NCBI RefSeq assembly: GCF_900215145.1
Contig: NZ_OBDO01000001.1
Coordinates: 992,001 to 1,056,000, forward strand
Length of the DNA: 64,000 bases
DNA from: Geodermatophilus sabuli
GTDB taxonomy: Bacteria; Actinomycetota; Actinomycetes; Mycobacteriales; Geodermatophilaceae
Reading direction: 5' to 3'
Shown: positions 1-8,091 of the stretch, piece after piece
How the letters are laid out: each line of letters opens with the position of its first letter
Numbering within the stretch: position 1 is the stretch's first letter
The notes under the pieces: generated by a model
The model's input: only the letters and a program-made list of their open reading frames with translations
What the model was told of the DNA's origin: nothing
Databases searched by the model: none
Position numbers and translations under genes: made by a program

Positions 1-436
1 GCCCGGCCCGGGCGGGCCGGACGGTGGCGCAGGCGCCGAGGTGGTGGTGGGACTGGCGATCCTCGGACTGGACCCGTTGTCGGTGGTCCTCGGTGTCCCG
101 CAGGTGACCGTCGACAACCTCGTGGTGCACCGCGGGCACCGCCGTCACGGGGCCGGGGCGGCGCTGCTCGGCGCCGCGGTCGTCCACGCCGCCGACGCCG
201 GGGCCGACCACGTGGTGGCCGCCGTGGGCGGGCACGAGGCGGAGCGGCAGCGGTTCTTCGCGCGGATGGGGTTCGCGCCGCTCACCACGCGGCGGATCGT
301 GCCGCGGGAGACCCTCGCCCGCACACTGGCCGCCTGGCAGCGCGGGGGCGTGACGATCCCGACGCCGCGCCGTCCTCCGGTCCGCCGCCGCCCGGTCGCG
401 CGGGTCAGCACGGTGCCGGGCGTCGCGGAGGGCTGA
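1..436 (+). CDS. GNAT-family N-acetyltransferase, 5'-truncated by the window edge
   Basis: The frame is open from base 2 to the TGA at 434-436, so the true start lies before the window. The visible part (about 145 residues) has the acetyl-CoA binding core of GNAT enzymes: a beta strand VDNLVVH, then a basic Gly-rich loop HRGHRRHGAGAALL in the place of the R/QxxGxG/A signature, a helix, a second strand DHVVAAV, and RQRFFARMGFAP, the usual late GNAT segment. The tail (about 30 residues after PTPRRP) is basic and probably disordered. The acyl acceptor cannot be read from the sequence. It is followed after 10 bases by a convergent thioesterase gene. Family assignment is fairly sure; function is open. 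Confidence 0.7.
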   Translation, partial: PGPGGPDGGAGAEVVVGLAILGLDPLSVVLGVPQVTVDNLVVHRGHRRHGAGAALLGAAVVHAADAGADHVVAAVGGHEAERQRFFARMGFAPLTTRRIVPRETLARTLAAWQRGGVTIPTPRRPPVRRRPVARVSTVPGVAEG

Positions 437-446
437 GCGCGCGGGC

Positions 447-857
447 TCAGCTCCGGGCGGCGGAGAGCATGCAGGTCAGCCGGGCCGTCGCGGTGGGCCG
501 TCCCTGGTCGTCGCTGACCTCGACGCGGAAGGTGGCCAGGGTGCGCCCGCGGCGGACCGGCGTGGCCACCGCCGTCACGGTGCCGCTGGTCGCCGCACGC
601 AGGTAGGTGACGTTCAGCTCGACCCCCACGCACCGGCGGCCCGGGCCGGCGCCGAGCGCCGCGGCCCACGACCCGACCGTCTCCACGAGCGCGCAGGTGG
701 CCCCGCCGTGCAGCAGGCCCGCCGGCTGCTGGTTGCCCTCGACCGGCATCGTGGCGACCAGGTGGTCGGGGTCGTAGTCGGTGATCTCGATGCCCAGCTT
801 CTCGTCGAGCGGGCTGGTGAAGGCGGCGGGCAGCCAGTCGGGACGGGCGAGGGTCAC
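447..857 (-). CDS. PaaI-type hotdog-fold acyl-CoA thioesterase
   Basis: A 136-residue single-domain protein, the normal size for the PaaI/YdiI hotdog thioesterases that hydrolyse acyl- or aryl-CoA esters in the cytoplasm. The diagnostic stretch is LLHGGATCALVETVGS (about residues 48-63), matching the HGG...E catalytic helix of this family. The second half carries the usual strands (VELNVTYLRA, ATFRVEVSDDQGRPTATARL). The start is GTG at 857, chosen because a TACCGT hexamer (864-869) ends six bases before it, as expected for a leaderless message. The gene is divergent from polA, 104 bases away. The specific substrate is unknown. Confidence 0.8.
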   Translation of the reverse strand: MTLARPDWLPAAFTSPLDEKLGIEITDYDPDHLVATMPVEGNQQPAGLLHGGATCALVETVGSWAAALGAGPGRRCVGVELNVTYLRAATSGTVTAVATPVRRGRTLATFRVEVSDDQGRPTATARLTCMLSAARS

Positions 858-863
858 CCCGGC

Positions 864-869
864 ACGGTA
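864..869 (-). promoter_or_regulatory. -10-like hexamer TACCGT of the thioesterase gene
   Basis: Reading the minus strand, TACCGT ends six bases before the GTG start at 857, which would put the transcription start at or next to the start codon (leaderless). No clear -35 box was seen. The call rests on position and on the same arrangement at eight other genes here. Confidence 0.5.
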
Positions 870-947
870 ACCACCGCACTCTCCCCGGCCCCGCTGCAGG
901 GTCCCGGCCTGAGCCTGCGAAGGTCGGGGGCAGTGGGGTCCTCTTAC

Positions 948-953
948 TAGGAT
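948..953 (+). promoter_or_regulatory. -10-like hexamer TAGGAT of polA
   Basis: TAGGAT ends eight bases before the polA ATG, so the message would have almost no leader. No good -35 match is visible. It lies back to back with the thioesterase promoter in the 104-base divergent gap. Confidence 0.5.
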
Positions 954-961
954 CGGCGGCG

Positions 962-3712
962 ATGTCCGCTCCGGTCTCCGCCCCCGCGTCCACTGCCGTC
1001 CCGACCGGTGAGGGCGGCAGCCCGCCCCGCCCCCGACTGCTGCTGCTCGACGGGCACTCGCTGGCCTACCGCGCCTTCTTCGCGCTGCCGGTGGAGAACT
1101 TCTCCACCACCACCGGGCAGCCGACCAACGCGGTCTACGGCTTCACCTCGATGCTGATCAACATCCTGCGCGACGAGCAGCCGTCGCACCTGGCGGTCGC
1201 CTTCGACGTGGGGCGCAAGACGTTCCGCAGCGAGATCTACGCCGAGTACAAGGCCAACCGCGCCGAGAGCCCGACGGACTTCCGCGGCCAGGTCAGCCTG
1301 ATCCAGGAGGTGCTGGGCGCCCTGCGCGTCCCCGTCATCACCGCGGAGGGGTACGAGGCCGACGACGTCATCGCCACGCTCACCGTGCAGGCCGTCGAGC
1401 AGGGCATGGACGTGCTGATCGGCACGGGCGACCGGGACGCGCTCCAGCTGGTGAACGAGCACGTCACCGTGCTGTACCCGCGCAAGGGCGTCTCCGACCT
1501 CACCCGGTTCACCCCGGAGGAGGTGGAGGCCAAGTACGGCCTGTCGCCCGTCCAGTACCCGGACTTCGCCGCGCTGCGGGGCGACCCCAGCGACAACCTG
1601 CCCAGCATCCCGAGCGTGGGGGAGAAGACCGCGGCCAAGTGGGTGCGGGAGTACGGCTCCCTCGACGCGCTGGTCGACCAGGTCGACACGGTCAAGGGCA
1701 AGGTCGGGGAGAAGCTGCGCGAGCACCTGTCCTCCGTGCTGCAGAACCGGCGGCTGACCGAGCTCGACCGCGCCGTCCCGCTCGAGGTGGACCCGGGGGA
1801 CCTCGCCGTCCGCGCGTGGGACCGCAACGAGGTGCACACCCTCTTCGACAACCTGCAGTTCCGGGTCCTGCGGGACCGCCTGTTCGCCACGCTCACCAGC
1901 GCCGAGCCCGAGGTCGAGGGCGGCTTCGACGTCGCCGTCGACGAGGTGCCGGCCGGCGGGCTGGGCGCGTGGCTGGAGCGGCACGCACGCACCGGCCGGA
2001 CCGGGGTCATCTTCCGCGGGACCTGGGGGAGGGGCACCGGCGAGCTGACCGGCCTCGCGCTGGCCGCCGCCGACGACAGCGCCACCTTCGTCGACCTCGG
2101 TCCCGACCTGGACGTCGCCGACGAGCAGGCGCTGGCCGCCTGGCTGGCCGACCCGGCCGCCGAGAAGGTCGTCCACGAGGTGAAGGGCCCGCTCCTGGCG
2201 GTCTGGGCCCGCGGCTGGGAGCTCGAGGGTGTGGTCAGCGACACCGCGCTGGCCGCCTACCTGGCGCTGCCCGGGCAGCGGTCCTTCGACCTCGGTGACC
2301 TGGCGGTGCGCTACCTGCGGCGCGAGCTCAAGGACACCGCCGAACCCGAGGGGCAGCTCACCCTCGACGGGCTCGGCCCGTCGGAGGACGACGTCGCCCG
2401 GGAGGCGGCGCACGCCGACGTCCTCAAGGCGGTGGCGGTCAACGACCTGTCCGACGCGCTGGAGTCGGTGCTCGGCCAGCGCGGCGGGGACGCCCTGCTG
2501 GGCGCGATCGAGCTCCCGCTGACCCGCGTGCTCGCCGCCATGGAGTACCGGGGCATCGCCGCGGACCTGGAGTTCCTGCAGGAGTTGCAGCGGGAGTTCG
2601 CCGAGGGCGTCGCCGCCGCGGCGGCCGAGTGCTACGCCGTCATCGGCCGCGAGGTGAACCTCGGCTCGCCCAAGCAGCTGCAGGCGGTCCTGTTCGACGA
2701 GTTGGGCCTGCCGAAGACGAAGAAGATCAAGTCCGGGTACACGACCGACGCCGACGCGCTGACCTGGCTGCTGGCGCAGACCGGCCACCCGTTCCTCGAG
2801 CACCTGCTGCGGCATCGCGACGTCACCCGGCTGCGCACGGTCATCGACGGGCTCATCCCGATGGTCGACGACGCCGGGCGCATCCACACCACGTTCGGGC
2901 AGACGATCGCCGCGACAGGCCGGCTGTCCTCCACCGACCCGAACCTGCAGAACATCCCCATCCGCACGGCCGAGGGCCGCCGCATCCGGCAGGCGTTCGT
3001 CGTCGGCCCTGGCTACGAGTCGCTGATGACGGCCGACTACAGCCAGATCGAGATGCGGATCATGGCGCACCTGTCCGGCGACGAGGGGCTGATCGAGGCG
3101 TTCACCTCGGGGGAGGACCTGCACTCCTTCGTCGCCTCCCGGGCGTTCAACATCCCGATCGAGGACGTCGACCCCGAGATGCGCCGGCGGATCAAGGCGA
3201 TGAGCTACGGCCTGGCCTACGGGTTGAGCGCCTACGGGCTGTCGCAGCAGCTGCGCATCTCCACCGAGGAGGCGCGCGAGCAGATGCAGGCCTACTTCGA
3301 GCGGTTCGGCGGCATCCGCGACTACCTCGACAGCGTGGTCGAGGAGGCGCGCCTGTCCGGGTACACCGAGACGACGCTGGGCCGGCGCCGCTACCTGCCG
3401 GACCTGACCAGCGACAACCGGCAGCGACGCGAGATGGCCGAGCGGATGGCGCTCAACGCCCCCATCCAGGGCTCGGCGGCCGACGTCATCAAGGTCGCGA
3501 TGCTCAACGTGGAGAAGGCGATGGCTGCCGGGGGCCTGCGCTCGCGGATGCTGTTGCAGGTGCACGACGAGCTCGTGCTCGAGGTCGCACCGGGGGAGCG
3601 GGAGGCGCTGGAGGCCGTGGTGCGCCGCGAGATGGCCGGCGCCGCGGAGCTGTCGGTGCCGCTGGAGGTCTCGGTGGGCTTCGGCGCCAGCTGGGACGCC
3701 GCCGCGCACTGA
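962..3712 (+). CDS. polA: DNA polymerase I
   Basis: A 916-residue Pol I used in Okazaki fragment processing and excision repair. The N-terminal 5' nuclease domain (about 25-310) keeps its acidic metal ligands: LLLLDGHS (D30), YEADD (131-135), GDRD (156-159) and GDPSDNLP (from 207). The middle 3'-5' exonuclease-like domain (about 340-520) lacks the DxE motif: where a proofreading enzyme has FDTET the sequence reads VIFRGTWGRG, so it is probably inactive, as in other actinobacterial Pol I. The polymerase domain has motif A DYSQIEMR (D692), motif B RRRIKAMSYGLAYG (about 741) and motif C VHDE (868-870). Start ATG 962 follows TAGGAT by eight bases. Confidence 0.98.
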   Translation: MSAPVSAPASTAVPTGEGGSPPRPRLLLLDGHSLAYRAFFALPVENFSTTTGQPTNAVYGFTSMLINILRDEQPSHLAVAFDVGRKTFRSEIYAEYKANRAESPTDFRGQVSLIQEVLGALRVPVITAEGYEADDVIATLTVQAVEQGMDVLIGTGDRDALQLVNEHVTVLYPRKGVSDLTRFTPEEVEAKYGLSPVQYPDFAALRGDPSDNLPSIPSVGEKTAAKWVREYGSLDALVDQVDTVKGKVGEKLREHLSSVLQNRRLTELDRAVPLEVDPGDLAVRAWDRNEVHTLFDNLQFRVLRDRLFATLTSAEPEVEGGFDVAVDEVPAGGLGAWLERHARTGRTGVIFRGTWGRGTGELTGLALAAADDSATFVDLGPDLDVADEQALAAWLADPAAEKVVHEVKGPLLAVWARGWELEGVVSDTALAAYLALPGQRSFDLGDLAVRYLRRELKDTAEPEGQLTLDGLGPSEDDVAREAAHADVLKAVAVNDLSDALESVLGQRGGDALLGAIELPLTRVLAAMEYRGIAADLEFLQELQREFAEGVAAAAAECYAVIGREVNLGSPKQLQAVLFDELGLPKTKKIKSGYTTDADALTWLLAQTGHPFLEHLLRHRDVTRLRTVIDGLIPMVDDAGRIHTTFGQTIAATGRLSSTDPNLQNIPIRTAEGRRIRQAFVVGPGYESLMTADYSQIEMRIMAHLSGDEGLIEAFTSGEDLHSFVASRAFNIPIEDVDPEMRRRIKAMSYGLAYGLSAYGLSQQLRISTEEAREQMQAYFERFGGIRDYLDSVVEEARLSGYTETTLGRRRYLPDLTSDNRQRREMAERMALNAPIQGSAADVIKVAMLNVEKAMAAGGLRSRMLLQVHDELVLEVAPGEREALEAVVRREMAGAAELSVPLEVSVGFGASWDAAAH

Positions 3713-3838
3713 ACGCCTCATCGGCCGCCGGCGAGTCCACGGCCGCGGCCGGGGCTCGCGCGGGCGGGATCCCCGTCCCGAGCAGGACGACGAGTGCCGG
3801 GCGTACCAGGCCTGGTCGGTGCCGGGTGAGCGACGGAA

Positions 3839-3863
3839 GACCCTCTATCTGTAGTCGAGGGTC
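3839..3863. terminator. Possible bidirectional terminator between polA and the methyltransferase
   Basis: A 7-bp inverted repeat GACCCTC...GAGGGTC with an 11-base loop lies between the convergent genes and overlaps the methyltransferase stop codon. It is short and has no U tract, so support is weak. Confidence 0.3.
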
Positions 3864-4704
3864 AGGGTCGGCGGCAGACCAGGATCAGCGTGCCGGGCAC
3901 GAGCGCCCCGCGGGCCGGTGACCACTGGCCCCACTCCTGCGCGCGTCCCGGTGTCCACTCCGGTTCCAGGAGGTCGTCGAGCGCGAACCCCGCACCCACC
4001 GCGGCGCGCACCCAGTCACCGACCGTCCGGTGGTGCTCGACGTAGACGGCGCGGCCGTCGTCGTCGGTCTCCACGTACGGGGTGCGGTCGAAGTAGGAGG
4101 AGGTGACCTGGAGGTCGTCGGGGTCGGGGGAGTCGGGGAACGGCCAGCGCATCGGGTGGTTCACCGACGCGACGAACCGCCCACCCGGCCGCAGCACCCG
4201 CGCCACCTCCGCGAGCGCGCCCCGGACGTCGGCCACGAAGGGCAGGCCGCCGAACGCCGAGCAGGCCAGGTCGACGCTCGCCGACGCCAGCGGCAGGGCG
4301 AGGACGTCGGCCTGCACCAGGGGGACGGCGATCCCGGAGGCGCGGTTGAGCACGGCGGCCCGGGCGAGCATGCCGGCCGACAGGTCGAGCGCGACCACGT
4401 CGGCACCGGCCCGACGTAGCCACCGCGAGCACGGCGCCGACCCGCAACCGACCTCCAGCACCCGCCGGCCCGCGACGTCGCCCAGGAGGTGCGCCTCGCC
4501 CTCCCGCAGCCCCTCCGGACACCAGAGGAAGTCGACGTCGCCGAGGTCCTCCCCGTGCTCGGCGAGGTAGGCGGGGGCGGCGGCGTCCCACCACCTTCGG
4601 TTGGCGCGGACGGACTCGCCGTCGCCGACCGGCCGGCGGGTGACCCCGCCCGGCGCGGGGTAGCCGTCGGCGGACAGCGGCAGGGGCGGTGGAGGGGGCT
4701 GCAT
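3862..4704 (-). CDS. Class I SAM-dependent methyltransferase
   Basis: About 280 residues. The SAM-binding Rossmann signature is clear: motif I VLEVGCGSAPCSRWL, acidic strand 2 VVALDLSAGML, motif II region VPLVQADVLALPLASASVDL and post-II LRPGGRFVASVNHP. This layout is that of the UbiE/Methyltransf_11 group of small-molecule methyltransferases. The segment RWWDAAAPAYLAEHGEDLGDVDFLW before motif I is shared with many actinobacterial family members. The frame stays open for 53 more codons upstream, but that part is low-complexity and the ATG at 4704 gives a normal length, so it was chosen. The acceptor substrate is unknown. It is convergent with polA and divergent from rpsA. Confidence 0.8.
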   Translation of the reverse strand: MQPPPPPLPLSADGYPAPGGVTRRPVGDGESVRANRRWWDAAAPAYLAEHGEDLGDVDFLWCPEGLREGEAHLLGDVAGRRVLEVGCGSAPCSRWLRRAGADVVALDLSAGMLARAAVLNRASGIAVPLVQADVLALPLASASVDLACSAFGGLPFVADVRGALAEVARVLRPGGRFVASVNHPMRWPFPDSPDPDDLQVTSSYFDRTPYVETDDDGRAVYVEHHRTVGDWVRAAVGAGFALDDLLEPEWTPGRAQEWGQWSPARGALVPGTLILVCRRP

Positions 4705-4779
4705 GACCCGCCGATCGTGACACGCCGGGGGGCGGTGGCCGGGCGCGCACCCAGGTGGACCCGGGGTGTCGGTGCTCCG

Positions 4780-4785
4780 TACCAT
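4780..4785 (+). promoter_or_regulatory. Candidate -10 hexamer TACCAT of rpsA
   Basis: TACCAT about 130 bases before the rpsA start would give a leader of roughly 125 nt. Ribosomal protein S1 messages in other bacteria have long, structured leaders used for autogenous control, so a long leader is plausible here. No convincing -35 box was found. Confidence 0.35.
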
Positions 4786-4916
4786 GGGAATGCGCCAGAG
4801 GTCTGTCAGTGCTGTCCCCATCGGGGATCGGCGCGCGCCGGCTCTCCCCGCTCCCCGTGGCACCCGGCCGCGGGTTCCCTGTCCCTACGCACCCCCCGTC
4901 CGGAGCACTCGACCAC

Positions 4917-6377
4917 ATGACCTCCACCCAGGTCCGTCCTAACAGCACCCCCCAGGTCGCGATCAACGACATCGGCACTGCCGAGGACTTCCTCGCGGCC
5001 ATCGACCAGACGATCAAGTACTTCAACGACGGCGACATCGTCGAAGGCGTCATCGTCAAGGTCGACCGGGACGAGGTGCTGCTGGACATCGGCTACAAGA
5101 CCGAGGGCGTCATCCCCTCGCGCGAACTCTCCATCAAGCACGACGTCGACCCCAACGAGGTCGTGAGCGTCGGCGACGAGGTGGAAGCCCTCGTCCTCCA
5201 GAAGGAGGACAAGGAAGGCCGGCTGATCCTCTCCAAGAAGCGCGCCCAGTACGAGCGCGCCTGGGGCACGATCGAGGCCAAGAAGGAAGCCGACGAGGTC
5301 GTCACCGGCACCGTCATCGAGGTCGTCAAGGGCGGCCTCATCCTCGACATCGGCCTGCGCGGGTTCCTCCCCGCCTCGCTGGTCGAGATGCGCCGCGTCC
5401 GTGACCTGCAGCCCTACGTGGGCCGTGAGCTCGAGGCGAAGATCATCGAGCTCGACAAGAACCGCAACAACGTCGTCCTCTCCCGTCGCCAGTGGCTGGA
5501 GCAGACCCAGTCCGAGGTCCGCAGCGAGTTCCTCAACAAGCTCGCCAAGGGCCAGGTCCGCACCGGCGTCGTCTCCTCGATCGTCAACTTCGGTGCGTTC
5601 GTGGACCTGGGTGGCGTCGACGGTCTGGTGCACGTCTCCGAGCTGTCCTGGAAGCACATCGACCACCCGTCCGAGGTCGTCGAGGTCGGCCAGGAGGTCA
5701 CCGTCGAGGTCCTCGACGTCGACCTGGACCGTGAGCGGGTCTCCCTGTCGCTGAAGGCGACGCAGGAGGACCCGTGGCGTCAGTTCGCCCGGACCCACCA
5801 GATCGGCCAGGTCGTGCCCGGCAAGGTCACCAAGCTGGTGCCCTTCGGTGCGTTCGTCCGGGTCGACGAGGGCATCGAGGGCCTGGTCCACATCTCCGAG
5901 CTGGCCGAGCGCCACGTGGAGATCCCGGAGCAGGTCGTGCAGGTCGGCGACGAGATCCTCGTCAAGGTCATCGACATCGACCTCGACCGCCGGCGCATCT
6001 CGCTGTCCCTCAAGCAGGCCAACGAGGGCGTCATCGGCGACGAGGAGCAGTTCGACCCGGCTGCCTACGGCATGGCCGCGTCCTACGACGAGCAGGGCAA
6101 CTACATCTACCCGGAGGGCTTCGACCCGGAGACCGGGGAGTGGCTCGAGGGCTACGAAGAGGCCCGCGAGACGTGGGAGCGGCAGTACGCCGAGGCCCAG
6201 GCCCGGTTCGAGGCGCACCGCAAGCAGATCGCGGCGGCCAAGGAGGCCGACGCCGAGGCGGCTGCCGGTGGCAACTACTCCAGCGGCGAGGTCGAGGTCG
6301 GCGACACGTCCGGCGGCACCCTCGCCAGCGACGAGGCGCTCGCGGCCCTGCGGGCCAAGCTGGCCGGCGGTGAGTGA
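4917..6377 (+). CDS. rpsA: 30S ribosomal protein S1
   Basis: 486 residues, the usual actinobacterial size (shorter than the six-domain E. coli S1). Four S1 OB-fold repeats are visible at about residues 38-107, 128-191, 213-281 and 298-367; repeats 3 and 4 share the pattern [20 protein letters not shown] / [21 protein letters not shown]. An acidic, Tyr/Glu/Ala-rich tail of about 115 residues follows. S1 helps recruit mRNA to the 30S subunit. The frame is open for 54 further codons upstream, but homologues start near MTSTQ, so ATG 4917 is preferred. A perfect 15-bp hairpin terminator follows the stop. Confidence 0.97.
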   Translation: MTSTQVRPNSTPQVAINDIGTAEDFLAAIDQTIKYFNDGDIVEGVIVKVDRDEVLLDIGYKTEGVIPSRELSIKHDVDPNEVVSVGDEVEALVLQKEDKEGRLILSKKRAQYERAWGTIEAKKEADEVVTGTVIEVVKGGLILDIGLRGFLPASLVEMRRVRDLQPYVGRELEAKIIELDKNRNNVVLSRRQWLEQTQSEVRSEFLNKLAKGQVRTGVVSSIVNFGAFVDLGGVDGLVHVSELSWKHIDHPSEVVEVGQEVTVEVLDVDLDRERVSLSLKATQEDPWRQFARTHQIGQVVPGKVTKLVPFGAFVRVDEGIEGLVHISELAERHVEIPEQVVQVGDEILVKVIDIDLDRRRISLSLKQANEGVIGDEEQFDPAAYGMAASYDEQGNYIYPEGFDPETGEWLEGYEEARETWERQYAEAQARFEAHRKQIAAAKEADAEAAAGGNYSSGEVEVGDTSGGTLASDEALAALRAKLAGGE

Positions 6378-6410
6378 ACCCAGCGCAGCTGAGCTGAACC
6401 GCTAGGAGGC

Positions 6411-6444
6411 TGAGGCCCGGGACCCGCGAGGGTCCCGGGCCTCA
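6411..6444 (+). terminator. Strong rpsA terminator hairpin
   Basis: A perfect 15-bp inverted repeat (TGAGGCCCGGGACCC and its complement) with a 4-base GCGA loop begins 33 bases after the rpsA stop codon. It lacks a long U run, which is common for actinobacterial intrinsic terminators. Confidence 0.85.
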
Positions 6445-6581
6445 GTCGTCCCTCCCATCCCCGTGGAGGGACGAGGACAGGCCCCGTGGACTCCCGGTCC
6501 GCGGAACCTGTCTCGTCCGGGTGACTCTCCCGCGGGAGCCCGTCGCGAGGATGCGACCGGCAGGGGCAGGAGGATCCTGGG

Positions 6582-6854
6582 TCAGAGGCTGAGGATGATC
6601 GCGAACGCCGTCCGCGGGCGGCCACCGGCGTTGGCGAGGAACTGCCAGGTGTGCCGTCCGGCCGGCGCCGTGGCCGACAGCCAGCGCATGAACGCGTTCC
6701 GCGGCTGGGCCTGGGCGCTGCGCTCGAGCCGCTCGCGCACGGCCGGCAGGTCGGTGCAGCGCACCCCGGTCGGGCGGTCGAGGCGGTGGCGACCCGCGCC
6801 CCGGCGGGGGGCGGCGGGGACCGACGACGGGGCGGCGTGTGCGGAACGGGACAT
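6582..6854 (-). CDS. Small hypothetical protein (90 aa)
   Basis: A small ORF between the rpsA terminator and coaE. I do not recognise it. The N-terminal half is Ala/Pro/Arg-rich; the C-terminal half (RCTDLPAVRERLER ... RNAFMRWLSATAPAG ... WQFLANAGG ... FAIILSL) looks globular, with amphipathic helices and a hydrophobic end. ATG 6854 was chosen because GAGAGG stands 11 bases upstream on the minus strand; a longer version could start at 6908. No signal peptide or cysteine motif is seen. It is oriented away from coaE. Reality as a gene is likely but not certain. Confidence 0.5.
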   Translation of the reverse strand: MSRSAHAAPSSVPAAPRRGAGRHRLDRPTGVRCTDLPAVRERLERSAQAQPRNAFMRWLSATAPAGRHTWQFLANAGGRPRTAFAIILSL

Positions 6855-6964
6855 GATCGGGTCTGCCTCTCTCGGCGGGGGGAGTTCGCCGACGCCAATG
6901 TTGTCCACGGGGCGCGTGTGACTGGAGCGACGCGCCGGGCAGGCCGGGCTGGTGTTACCGGTCC

Positions 6965-6993
6965 GTGACCGGGCTCCGCGCGCTGGCTACTGT
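6965..6993 (+). promoter_or_regulatory. coaE promoter (GTGACC, 17 bases, TACTGT)
   Basis: This is one of the best -35/-10 pairs in the window: GTGACC at 6965-6970 and TACTGT at 6988-6993, 17 bases apart. The -10 ends six bases before the coaE ATG, so the transcript should be leaderless. Confidence 0.6.
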
Positions 6994-6999
6994 CCGCGC

Positions 7000-7596
7000 A
7001 TGCTGCGCATGGGGCTGACCGGCGGGATCGGATCGGGCAAGAGCACGGTGGCCGGCCTGCTGGCGGCGCGGGGGGCGTGGATCGTGGACGCCGACCGGAT
7101 CGCCCGGGAGGTCGTCGAGCCGGGGACGCCGGGCCTCGCCGCCGTCGTCGAGGCGTTCGGCCCCGGGGTGCTCACCGCCGAGGGGACCCTCGACCGGCCG
7201 GCGCTCGCGGCGATCGTCTTCGCCGACCCGGCGGCCCGGGCCACGCTGGACGGCATCGTGCACCCGCTGGTGCGGGCCCGGGCCGCCGAGGTGGTCGCCG
7301 CGGCCCCACCGGACGCCGTCGTGGTGCAGGACGTCCCGCTCCTGGTGGAGACCGGCCAGGCGGCGTCCTACGACCTCGTGCTGGTCGTGGAGACCGATCC
7401 GGAGACCCGTGTCCGGCGGCTGGTCCAGCGGGGGCTCACCGAGGACGACGCGCGCGCCCGCATCGCCGCGCAGGCCACCGACGAGCAGCGCCGCGCGGTG
7501 GCCGACGTCGTCCTGGACAACAGCGGCACCGCCGCGGAGCTCGAGGCGCAGGTCGAGCGGTTCTGGGCCGAGCGCGTGGCGCCTGCCCTGCGCTGA
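7000..7596 (+). CDS. coaE: Dephospho-CoA kinase
   Basis: 198 residues. Performs the last step of coenzyme A synthesis, ATP-dependent phosphorylation of the 3'-OH of dephospho-CoA, in the cytoplasm. The P-loop GGIGSGKST is at residues 8-16, followed by [14 protein letters not shown], the CoaE substrate-binding region, and [12 protein letters not shown] and [12 protein letters not shown] further on; the C-terminal part has [21 protein letters not shown], typical of the family. Some actinobacteria carry an extra C-terminal GrpB-like domain on CoaE; it is absent here. ATG 7000 is fixed by a TACTGT hexamer six bases upstream. Confidence 0.96.
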   Translation: MLRMGLTGGIGSGKSTVAGLLAARGAWIVDADRIAREVVEPGTPGLAAVVEAFGPGVLTAEGTLDRPALAAIVFADPAARATLDGIVHPLVRARAAEVVAAAPPDAVVVQDVPLLVETGQAASYDLVLVVETDPETRVRRLVQRGLTEDDARARIAAQATDEQRRAVADVVLDNSGTAAELEAQVERFWAERVAPALR

Positions 7597-7682
7597 ACGC
7601 CGCGTGCGGTCGCGGTCCCGGCCGAGAACGGGCTGCGACGAACGTCACACGGGTTGGTCGGATCGTGCCGGAGAAACGCGAA

Positions 7683-7709
7683 GGGCCCCAGGTCGATGAC
7701 CTGGGGCCC
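7683..7709. terminator. Bidirectional terminator between coaE and tRNA-Val
   Basis: A perfect 12-bp inverted repeat (GGGCCCCAGGTC / GACCTGGGGCCC) with a 3-base loop, 9 bases beyond the 3' end of tRNA-Val(GAC) and 86 bases after coaE. It can serve both convergent units. Confidence 0.75.
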
Positions 7710-7718
7710 GTGCTGGTG

Positions 7719-7790
7719 TGGGCGATACTGGGTTCGAACCAGTGACCTCTACCGTGTCAAGGTAGCGCTCTACCACTGAGCCAATCGCCC
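7719..7790 (-). tRNA. tRNA-Val (GAC)
   Basis: 72 nt without an encoded CCA. Acceptor arms GGGCGAT/ATCGCCC with discriminator A, T-loop GGTTCGAACCC, anticodon stem CTACC/GGTAG around loop TTGACAC (anticodon GAC). Outside the anticodon arm it is identical to tRNA-Val(CAC) at 10699. Confidence 0.97.
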
Positions 7791-7838
7791 GTTCCGACCT
7801 GCTGGCCGGACCGCTCCGCCGCTCTCGGCGAGGAGCCG

Positions 7839-7909
7839 AGGTGGAGACGGGATTTGAACCCGTGTAGACGGCTTTGCAGGCCGTTGCCTCGCCTCTCGGC
7901 CACTCCACC
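7839..7909 (-). tRNA. tRNA-Cys (GCA)
   Basis: 71 nt. Acceptor GGTGGAG/CTCCACC, discriminator U as expected for tRNA-Cys, anticodon stem ACGGC/GCCGT around loop CTGCAAA (GCA). It sits between tRNA-Gly and tRNA-Val on the same strand. Confidence 0.97.
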
Positions 7910-7915
7910 GCACAC

Positions 7916-7941
7916 GGGCGCTGGTCTCGCGACCAGCGCCC
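7916..7941 (-). terminator. Hairpin between tRNA-Gly and tRNA-Cys
   Basis: A perfect 11-bp inverted repeat GGGCGCTGGTC/GACCAGCGCCC with a 4-base loop fills the 41-base spacer between two tRNA genes on the same strand. It may terminate tRNA-Gly transcripts or be a processing signal in a shared precursor. Confidence 0.5.
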
Positions 7942-7950
7942 GAGGTTCCG

Positions 7951-8023
7951 AGCGGACGACGGGATTCGAACCCGCGACCCTCACCTTGGCAAGGTGATGC
8001 TCTACCAACTGAGCCACGTCCGC
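7951..8023 (-). tRNA. tRNA-Gly (GCC)
   Basis: 73 nt. Acceptor GCGGACG/CGTCCGC, anticodon stem TCACC/GGTGA around loop TTGCCAA (GCC), T-arm GCGGGTTCGAATCCCG, discriminator U. First gene of the minus-strand Gly-Cys-Val cluster, an order shared with other actinobacteria. Confidence 0.97.
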
Positions 8024-8043
8024 GTTGCTGTCGTGCAGGGAGA

Positions 8044-8073
8044 ACGATACAGGACCTGCAGAGCGGGTTTCAG
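8044..8073 (-). promoter_or_regulatory. Promoter of the tRNA Gly-Cys-Val cluster
   Basis: On the minus strand CTGAAA (-35) and TATCGT (-10) are 18 bases apart, with the -10 ending about 20 bases before the mature tRNA-Gly 5' end. Both hexamers are close to the housekeeping sigma consensus. Confidence 0.6.
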
Positions 8074-8091
8074 GGGGGTCCCCCCGCAGGG

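Noticed and set aside
1900-2500. Missing 3'-5' exonuclease residues in DNA polymerase I
   Set aside because: Loss of the DxE motif is standard for actinobacterial and several other Pol I enzymes, so it is noted in the gene entry but is not novel.
947-3721. A 924-codon open frame on the minus strand opposite polA, and many similar long antisense frames (for example opposite rpsA, relA, thrS and carB)
   Set aside because: In about 74% GC DNA, antisense and shifted frames of real genes stay open. These have biased low-complexity composition and no recognisable domain, while the opposite strand codes conserved proteins.
7719-8023. tRNA cluster as an integration site for a mobile element
   Set aside because: No integrase, att-like direct repeat of a tRNA 3' end or foreign-looking genes are nearby. 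The flanking genes are core or lineage-typical.
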